From: Nocardia huaxiensis
GTDB taxonomy: Bacteria > Actinomycetota > Actinomycetes > Mycobacteriales > Mycobacteriaceae
NCBI RefSeq assembly: GCF_013744875.1
Contig: NZ_CP059399.1
Span: 1,302,001 to 1,366,000 of the forward strand
Length of the DNA: 64,000 nucleotides
Reading direction: 5' to 3'
The notes beneath the pieces were generated by a model that did not search any database, was not told the origin of the DNA, and was given only the letters and a program-made list of their open reading frames with translations. The translations under genes and the position numbers were made by a program. Shown in pieces: positions 58,742 through 64,000 of this stretch (positions are counted from its first letter, which is position 1; every line of letters starts with the position of its first letter).

Positions 58742-60320
58742 GAATCGGGAGGAGCTTGTCGAGCAGGACGCGCTCGCTGTCGTCGGTCCAGTTCCGCAGC
58801 GCCTCCACGGCGAGCGGATCATCGAGCACGAGCACGGTCGCGGTGGTCTTCGTCATCGAGAACGGCAGATCCCGCATGCCGCCGCCGCCCGCGCTCGCAT
58901 CACTGCGCACGGCCAGGATGTACCCGGTCTTCACCGGCGCGAGCAATTCCGAGTAGTAGCTGCTGCCGTTCTCGGTCCGCGGTGACGGCTCCTCGCCGCT
59001 GCGCGCGAACGCCTGGTGGTAGGCGAAGCCCAGCCCCTCCAGGAATCGGCTCTGCGGACCGGGTTTCAGATACGCGCCGAAATTCATGGCCGCCGAATCG
59101 CCGGTGACATCCACGGCGACAATGTTCTTCCCCTCGAAGGCGGGGTAGAGCCGCCGCGCATCGGTCAGGGTCGTCGGCTGTGCCGCCGCGGACGTGCTCG
59201 GTGCGCCGGCGGCCGGGGGAGTCGCGGTGTCGTCGCCCTTCCCGCTCAGCGCCCACACCGTGCCCGCCACCGCCACGGCGACCACCAGCCCGGCGGCTCC
59301 GATCAGCATCCCCGTGCGTCCCGAGCCGCGGGATCCGCGGCTGGGCGGCGCGGGCGCCTCCGTGCGCGTGGTATACGAGTTGGTCGCTTGCGGCACAATC
59401 GGATTCGCGACGCTCGCCGGTGCGGAAAAGTGCCGCACGCTGTCCGGCGCGGTGGGGGCCGCCAGCGTGGACACCCCGTGCACCAGCGCTTGCCGCAGCG
59501 CGGTGGTGAACTCGTGGCAGGTGTCGAACCGTTCCGCCGGATTCTTCGCCATCGCCACCGCCAGCACCTGATCCACCGCGGGCGGCAGCGCGAAATTCAC
59601 CTCGCTGATCCGCGGCGGCGGCTCGTGCAGATGACCGATCATGACCCGGGTCGGCTGGGTCGACGGATACGGATTCCGGCCGGTCACCAGCTTGAAGAAC
59701 GAGCACGCCAGGCTGTAGATGTCGGCGCGATGATCCACCCGCTCACCGCTGAGCTGCTCCGGCGAGGCGTAGGCGATGGTGGCGACGAAGCTGCCGGCCT
59801 GGGTCAGCTCGAGCGTGTCGTCGGTCGACTTGGCCACGCCGAAATCGGTGAGCAGCACCCGTTCCTCCTCTCCGTCGGCCTGGGCCAGCAGGAAGTTGGC
59901 GGGCTTGATGTCGCGGTGCAGCAGGCCCCGCCGATGCGCGTGATCCAGGCCCCGGCCCACCTCGGTGACGATCCGCAGCGCCCGCTCCGGAGTCATGGCC
60001 TGCTGATCCAGCGTCATGGCCGCCGCGGCGTCGATGCCGTCCACGTACTGCATGGCGATCCAGAGCTGGCCGTTCTCCTCGCCCCGGTTGTAGACCGCCA
60101 CCACATTCGGATGATCGAGCGCCGCAGCCAGATTCGCCTCCCGCTCGAAGCGGCCGCGGAACTCCTGATCGGCGCTGTACTGCGCGCTGAGCACCTTGAT
60201 CGCGTCCCGGCGCGGCAGGATCGGATGCTTGGCCAGGAACACCGTGCCCATGCCGCCCGCGCCGAGCACCCGCTCGATGCGGTAGCCGCCGACCACACTG
60301 CCCGGTCCGATCGCCATCAC
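58722..60320 (-). CDS. Membrane Ser/Thr protein kinase (Pkn-type)
   Basis: 532 residues; GTG at 60320 or ATG at 60317. The kinase domain (about 10-275) has GAGGMGTVFLAKH (Gly loop), IKVL with the ATP Lys, HRDIKPANFLL and DFGVAK (activation Asp), all intact, then APE-like SPEQLS. A Pro/Ser linker leads to one membrane segment (MLIGAAGLVVAVAVAGTVWA), and a sensor of about 160 residues lies outside. Known relatives are PknB-group kinases. It is three bases after the 60324-61565 gene on the same strand and belongs to a three-gene operon with two lipoproteins; lipoprotein-dependent regulation is inferred. Confidence 0.92.
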   Translation of the reverse strand: MMAIGPGSVVGGYRIERVLGAGGMGTVFLAKHPILPRRDAIKVLSAQYSADQEFRGRFEREANLAAALDHPNVVAVYNRGEENGQLWIAMQYVDGIDAAAAMTLDQQAMTPERALRIVTEVGRGLDHAHRRGLLHRDIKPANFLLAQADGEEERVLLTDFGVAKSTDDTLELTQAGSFVATIAYASPEQLSGERVDHRADIYSLACSFFKLVTGRNPYPSTQPTRVMIGHLHEPPPRISEVNFALPPAVDQVLAVAMAKNPAERFDTCHEFTTALRQALVHGVSTLAAPTAPDSVRHFSAPASVANPIVPQATNSYTTRTEAPAPPSRGSRGSGRTGMLIGAAGLVVAVAVAGTVWALSGKGDDTATPPAAGAPSTSAAAQPTTLTDARRLYPAFEGKNIVAVDVTGDSAAMNFGAYLKPGPQSRFLEGLGFAYHQAFARSGEEPSPRTENGSSYYSELLAPVKTGYILAVRSDASAGGGGMRDLPFSMTKTTATVLVLDDPLAVEALRNWTDDSERVLLDKLLPILAKGVK

Positions 60321-60323
60321 GGT

Positions 60324-61565
60324 CTACCGCGCTTTCGCATTGGCGAGCAGGGCGTACTGCGCGGCGGCGCGTTGATGCGCGTCCTTGAGCTGGGTGCTGG
60401 TCACCCGCGCGACGTACCGGTCGTAGCGGACCATGCAGTAGAAGTTGTTGCGCGTCTTGCTCTCTTCCACATTGCACCATGAGTCGGGCACGCCCTCGGG
60501 CGCGTCGGCGGCCTTGGCCGTCTTCGCCTGGATCGCCGAAGACAGTGCGGTGGCGGAGGTTTCGTCGCGGGCGCGCAGCACCATGCCGCCGGACTTCACC
60601 GTGGAGGTGTAGTCGACCCCGCCGATGCCGAGCAGCTCCCGCCAGGACTCCATATCGCCCGCGCCGTGCAGGAATGCCCTTGCGGCCAGCCAGTTCTCGG
60701 TCTGGACCGAGGGCGTCATGTACTTCTCGGGATGCAGGGTGCGCCGCAGCATGCCCTCGGGGTCGTAGTCCAGGCGCAGCACCTCGCGCGCCGACAGCGG
60801 TTGCAATGCGTCCAGCAGCGGCAACTGCACCGCGAGGACCTGTTGTGCCCTGGCGCGCAACAGATTCGAATCCGCCTCCGGCAGCTGCACGAACACATTG
60901 ATCACGTAGTTGCCGCGCGCCAGCGTCGCGGCCATATTCGTAATGCCCGGTCGCCAATGGGCTTTCGCGTCCGGATAGTCGGTCAGCGTCAAGCGCTCGT
61001 TGAGATCCGGGGCCACCGCGAAGTCGGCCGCCTCCATGTCGATCGCGGCGGTGCGGGCCGAATCCTGGTCCGGGAACTGCAATACGGTCAGATTCACCGC
61101 CGAGCCGTCCGGGGGTGGCTCCCCGTGACCGAAGGCGTTCATGACCTCCGTCGACCCGAACCCGTCCTGGGAGATCTTGTGGGTGCTCGAGGTGGTGGAG
61201 TAGCCGAACTGCATCCCGTGCCGTTCGGCCGCCTGCGCGGCGACCTCGGCCAGCACCATGTCCGCCCGGCTCGCGGAGGTGATGTCCACGACCCGCGTCG
61301 TGTACTTCAACGCCGGATCGATCTCGAGCCCGTTGGCGACCGCACCGGCCAGGCGCATGACCGCCAGTTCCGCGCCATTGTCCAGCCGATGGTTGTACTC
61401 GCGGCGGTAATCCAGCGGTTCGACCGGATAACTTCCGATATCGAGTGCGCGAACATCGATCTCACCCGCCGCGGGTGTGCCGGAGATCGTCGCGCAGCCG
61501 GTGAGCACGGTCGCCGCCAGCGCCCCGATCGCGATCGACCCGCGAATGCCTTTGTGCCAAGCCAT
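60324..61565 (-). CDS. Lipoprotein, first of two paralogues
   Basis: 413 residues with a signal peptide ending in TVLTG-C (lipobox; Cys24). The mature domain starts with EIDVRALDIGSYPVEP, continues with a strand-rich part (ALKYTTRVVDITSA...) and ends with ...SWCNVEESKTRNNFYCMVRYDRYVARV..., containing two Cys that may form a disulfide. It resembles the next gene over the whole length (LDVGGYNTQP / LDIGSYPVEP, RYDRYVA / SRDRYVA, AQYALL) and both fit a family of actinomycete lipoproteins labelled DUF7373. Envelope function unknown. It begins 9 bases after the upstream gene and ends 3 bases before the kinase. Confidence 0.8.
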   Translation of the reverse strand: MAWHKGIRGSIAIGALAATVLTGCATISGTPAAGEIDVRALDIGSYPVEPLDYRREYNHRLDNGAELAVMRLAGAVANGLEIDPALKYTTRVVDITSASRADMVLAEVAAQAAERHGMQFGYSTTSSTHKISQDGFGSTEVMNAFGHGEPPPDGSAVNLTVLQFPDQDSARTAAIDMEAADFAVAPDLNERLTLTDYPDAKAHWRPGITNMAATLARGNYVINVFVQLPEADSNLLRARAQQVLAVQLPLLDALQPLSAREVLRLDYDPEGMLRRTLHPEKYMTPSVQTENWLAARAFLHGAGDMESWRELLGIGGVDYTSTVKSGGMVLRARDETSATALSSAIQAKTAKAADAPEGVPDSWCNVEESKTRNNFYCMVRYDRYVARVTSTQLKDAHQRAAAQYALLANAKAR

Positions 61566-61574
61566 GTCCGCCGC

Positions 61575-62816
61575 CTACCTACTGTTCACCAGGAGCGCGT
61601 ACTGCGCCGAGATCCGCTGCTGCACATCGGACATCTGCTCCCCCCACGCCATGGCCACGTACCGGTCCCGGCTCACCCAGCAGTAGTTCGGGATCGCGCC
61701 GGTGCTCGGGCCGACATAGGTGGCGCAGCGCGCGCTCGGCAGTGCGGCCGGGCCCGCGGCGGTGCGGAAGTACTTGTCGTACGACAGCTGTTCGCGCAAC
61801 CGCTGGGCCGCATCGATGTCCTTGGCCCGGATCACCCGGGTGGCGCCCCACGACACCGCGTCGACTCCGGCCTCGTCGTATTGCGCCCGCAGCTCGGCGG
61901 GTTCGCTCATCAGGTGCAGGTCACCGGCGAGGGAGTACACGCCCGGGGGACCGTGGTAGTAGTCCTCGGAGGTGCGCCACAGCGTCCGGCGGTACATGCC
62001 GGTGGGGTCGAGTTCCATGGTGGCCAGCTGATCGACCGGCGTCGGCTGGAAGGAACGCAGCCGGTCGGAGGTCGCGGTGATGCTCTTGTCCGCCAGGTTC
62101 AGCAGCAGGTCCTTGTCGGAGACCTTCAGCACCCGGTTCTCCTCGCTCTGCGCGATGGTCACGATGACGTACCGTCCGGTCGAGTACCACGCGGCCAGGG
62201 CCTGCTTGCTCGGCTGCCACCGCACCACCGCGTTCGCGTGCACCGCGGACTTCAGGGTCTCCACCACATTCGGGCTGCGGTCATAGGGCTCTTGGAACTC
62301 GCGGACCGACAGCGCCGCCGCGGCCGCGGTCGCCGCGCTGTCCGATTCGAAGAGCAGCACCGATGTGGACAGCGCATTGCCGATATTGGGGTCGTCGTCG
62401 GTCTGCCCCGTGCTCGCGAACCCGGCCACGAAACCCTTGGTGTCGGAATTGAATCCGTCGCTCTTCAGGAATGTGTGCATGGCCAGCGTGCTCTTGCCCT
62501 CCTCAGGTTCGAGGAACGCGTGCGTGGTCGTGGTCTGATTGACCCGCAGGCTCGGATCGATCTCGAACGGAGCCGGAATGAACCCCGCCATCCGCTGCGC
62601 CTCGAAGAACCGGGCCACCATCACCCGGTTCTTCGGCTGGAATTCCTTGGGCTGGGTGTTGTAGCCGCCGACATCCAGGGCGGCCAGATCGACTTCCGGA
62701 TCCGTCACGGCCGCAGCCGGTTCGGACCCACAGGCGGCGGCCGCCCCCACTCCGGTGACCAGCAGCAGCGCCGCCAGTCGTCGTCCCAGCACACGCATGG
62801 GTCGCCTCATCACCAT
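61575..62816 (-). CDS. Lipoprotein, second paralogue
   Basis: 413 residues, signal peptide ALLLVTGVGAAAA-C with the lipobox Cys at about residue 29, preceded by GGGAGAGGG as ribosome-binding site. Two more Cys lie near the C-terminus (ARCATYVGPST and YCWVSRDRY). Same length and layout as the following gene, so this is an ancient tandem duplication. First gene of the lipoprotein-lipoprotein-kinase operon. Its envelope role is unknown; sensing for the kinase is possible but unproven. Confidence 0.8.
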   Translation of the reverse strand: MVMRRPMRVLGRRLAALLLVTGVGAAAACGSEPAAAVTDPEVDLAALDVGGYNTQPKEFQPKNRVMVARFFEAQRMAGFIPAPFEIDPSLRVNQTTTTHAFLEPEEGKSTLAMHTFLKSDGFNSDTKGFVAGFASTGQTDDDPNIGNALSTSVLLFESDSAATAAAAALSVREFQEPYDRSPNVVETLKSAVHANAVVRWQPSKQALAAWYSTGRYVIVTIAQSEENRVLKVSDKDLLLNLADKSITATSDRLRSFQPTPVDQLATMELDPTGMYRRTLWRTSEDYYHGPPGVYSLAGDLHLMSEPAELRAQYDEAGVDAVSWGATRVIRAKDIDAAQRLREQLSYDKYFRTAAGPAALPSARCATYVGPSTGAIPNYCWVSRDRYVAMAWGEQMSDVQQRISAQYALLVNSR

Positions 62817-62975
62817 CCCTCTCCCTCGGCATGTGACCGCGCGAAAACCGCTGCAATGCCGTGGGTCCCACCCCGAGCTCGCGCGGAAGGTCCGCGCGGC
62901 AGCGGAAAACGATCATCCGCTGCGGGGGAGTCTAGCCTGGCGACCGGTTTGTCACGCTCTGGCCGTTTGTCCGGT

Positions 62976-63554
62976 TCAGCCCGCGGACAGTTCCGCCGGA
63001 CGACTCAGCGGCACCGGGAGATGGGCGGGAATCCAGCTGTCGGCGCGACGCTCGAACAGGGCACGGGACGGTCCGGTGGCTTCCGGCCCGGCGATCCGCG
63101 CGAGCCGGAAGCCGGCTCTGCGGTAGTAGTCGTGCAATCCCGGATTGGTGGTCCAGGCGTCCAGCCGGACCCAGGTGCGATGCCGCGTCCGGGCCAGCAT
63201 GGCGGCATGCGCGAGCAGGGCGTCGCCCACCCGCTGCCCCGCGAAGCGCAGGTCCACGATCATGTAGTGCACGATGACCGCGTCCGCCAGTTCACCCGGC
63301 GACCACAGGCCCTCATCGGCGCGATCGTTCACCGTGATGGTGCCCGCCGGTTCGCCGTCGATCTCGGCGATCCAGGTCTCGCCCCCGCGAATGGCCTGCG
63401 CCACCGACCGGACGAAGGTCTCCATGGGGAGCCCTCGCCCGGCCCGGGTCCATTGATCGCTGCCGCGGGCGGCCAGCCAATGGGTGCGTTGCCGTCGGAA
63501 CCTGGTGATGGTTCCGACGTCGCCGATGTGGGCCGGGCGAAGGTGCGGAATCAT
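62976..63554 (-). CDS. GNAT family N-acetyltransferase
   Basis: 192 residues starting MIPHLRPAHIGDVGTITRFR. The acetyl-CoA loop region reads VDLRFAGQRVGDALL (motif A, R/QxxGxG/A-like), followed by LDAWTTNPGLHDYYRRAGF, the usual GNAT motif B. It transfers an acetyl group to an unknown amine. The ATG overlaps the stop of the upstream GntR/UTRA gene by 4 bp, so the pair is coupled. The frame runs further upstream on the same strand but only as a shadow of the regulator gene. Confidence 0.88.
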   Translation of the reverse strand: MIPHLRPAHIGDVGTITRFRRQRTHWLAARGSDQWTRAGRGLPMETFVRSVAQAIRGGETWIAEIDGEPAGTITVNDRADEGLWSPGELADAVIVHYMIVDLRFAGQRVGDALLAHAAMLARTRHRTWVRLDAWTTNPGLHDYYRRAGFRLARIAGPEATGPSRALFERRADSWIPAHLPVPLSRPAELSAG

Positions 63555-64000
63555 GGCGAGCCGGGTAGTAGCGAACTCTCGAAGGAATGGGAATTGCCCG
63601 GCGGCAGAGCGGTTCCCAGCGTCCGCCGGATCACCTCGGTGCCCGCGGCATCGCCCAGCTCGTACGCCAGCCGATTGCGGGCCGCGGTGGAGCGATGCCG
63701 GGTGACGCGGGTGATGCGATCGTGCGTGGCCCCGATGCGCAGATGGTCGACCAGGAACGTGCTCGGCCCGACGCCCAGCACCGCCGCCTCCTCCGCCGTG
63801 GCCGGCCGCGCGACAATGGTGTCGCGATGCGCCGTCTCGGCGAAGCCGCGCGCCGCCAACCGGCGCGTGGTGCCCTCCGGAATGTCGTGCGGGCAGTCGA
63901 TTCCGGTGGCCTCGGCCAGATCTCGCGGGTAGAAGCTGACCTCCCACGACCACGGCTCGTTGTCCAGATACTGCATGATCGTGCGCGACACCACCCACTC
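63551..64000 (-). CDS. GntR/UTRA family transcriptional regulator, C-terminal fragment
   Basis: The visible 149 residues, entering from the right edge, match the UTRA ligand-binding domain of HutC-type GntR regulators (SRTIMQYLDNEPWSWEVSFYPRDL, GPSTFLVDHLRIGATHDRITRV). The N-terminal helix-turn-helix lies beyond the window. It is coupled to the GNAT gene. The ligand is unknown. Confidence 0.75.
   Translation of the reverse strand, partial: EWVVSRTIMQYLDNEPWSWEVSFYPRDLAEATGIDCPHDIPEGTTRRLAARGFAETAHRDTIVARPATAEEAAVLGVGPSTFLVDHLRIGATHDRITRVTRHRSTAARNRLAYELGDAAGTEVIRRTLGTALPPGNSHSFESSLLPGSP

Noticed and set aside
60666..63932. A 1,088-codon plus-strand frame
   Set aside because: It is antisense to two lipoprotein genes and the GNAT gene, is Arg/His-rich and has no recognisable domain.
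1..64000. tRNA, rRNA, CRISPR arrays and insertion sequences
   Set aside because: None seen: no cloverleaf-like stretch, no spaced identical repeats of array type, no transposase motif or terminal inverted repeats.

Overview
The window is very GC-rich, with GTG starts and dense shadow ORFs on the opposite strand. It carries PE/PPE/EspG/Esx genes, a complete set of ESX (type VII secretion) core genes, lipoproteins paired with a Ser/Thr kinase, and a DUF6879/DUF5753-type regulator cluster. Together these point to a mycolic-acid actinomycete (Mycobacteriales), most likely Nocardia or a close relative. The genus is inferred from gene content only.

Layout. (1) Bases 1-2973 are housekeeping: the 3' end of methionine aminopeptidase, an SDR oxidoreductase, a TmrB-like P-loop protein, a small Gly/Ala-rich secreted protein and D-aminoacyl-tRNA deacylase. 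(2) Bases 3109-34511 form the first secretion cassette: a fused PE-PPE-like (EspB-like) substrate with a Gly-Gln repeat tail, EspG, a small protein, a WXG100-like protein, a YbaB/EspL-like protein, one uninterrupted 25.7-kb gene for an 8,579-residue polymorphic-toxin-like protein, and a candidate immunity gene. (3) Bases 34520-39559 form a second cassette: another EspB-like substrate, EspG, two small YbaB-like proteins, an EspC-like protein and an EspA-like protein. (4) Bases 39569-42439 form the third: PE-like, PPE-like, EspG and an Esx pair, ended by a strong hairpin. (5) Bases 42558-46193 are an accessory patch of divergent operons: three small genes plus a lipoprotein, and a regulator triad. 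(6) Bases 46290-58697 are the ESX core, with eccE and eccA on the minus strand and eccB, eccD, mycP and eccC on the plus strand. (7) Bases 58722-62816 encode a membrane Ser/Thr kinase behind two paralogous lipoproteins. (8) Bases 62976-64000 hold a GNAT acetyltransferase coupled to a GntR/UTRA regulator cut by the window edge.

Working model. EccB, EccC, EccD and EccE form the inner-membrane export machine, EccA is the cytosolic AAA+ ATPase and MycP the mycosin. Three EspG paralogues each directly follow, by a 4-bp overlap, one PPE-like or fused PE-PPE-like client gene, so each probably serves its own substrate. The giant protein begins with a WXG-like export module and is the likely main cargo.

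Most notable observations: the giant protein carries a papain-fold deamidase-like domain, two DUF6782-like zincin domains (one with a broken active site), four anthrax-lethal-factor-like metallopeptidase domains, two copies of a roughly 780-residue module, and about nine copies of a recurring ~70-residue alpha/beta domain that I cannot name. The mycosin has Arg where the catalytic His is expected and Asp where the oxyanion Asn is expected, which suggests a protease-dead scaffold. Family names come from motif recognition by eye; no database search was possible.
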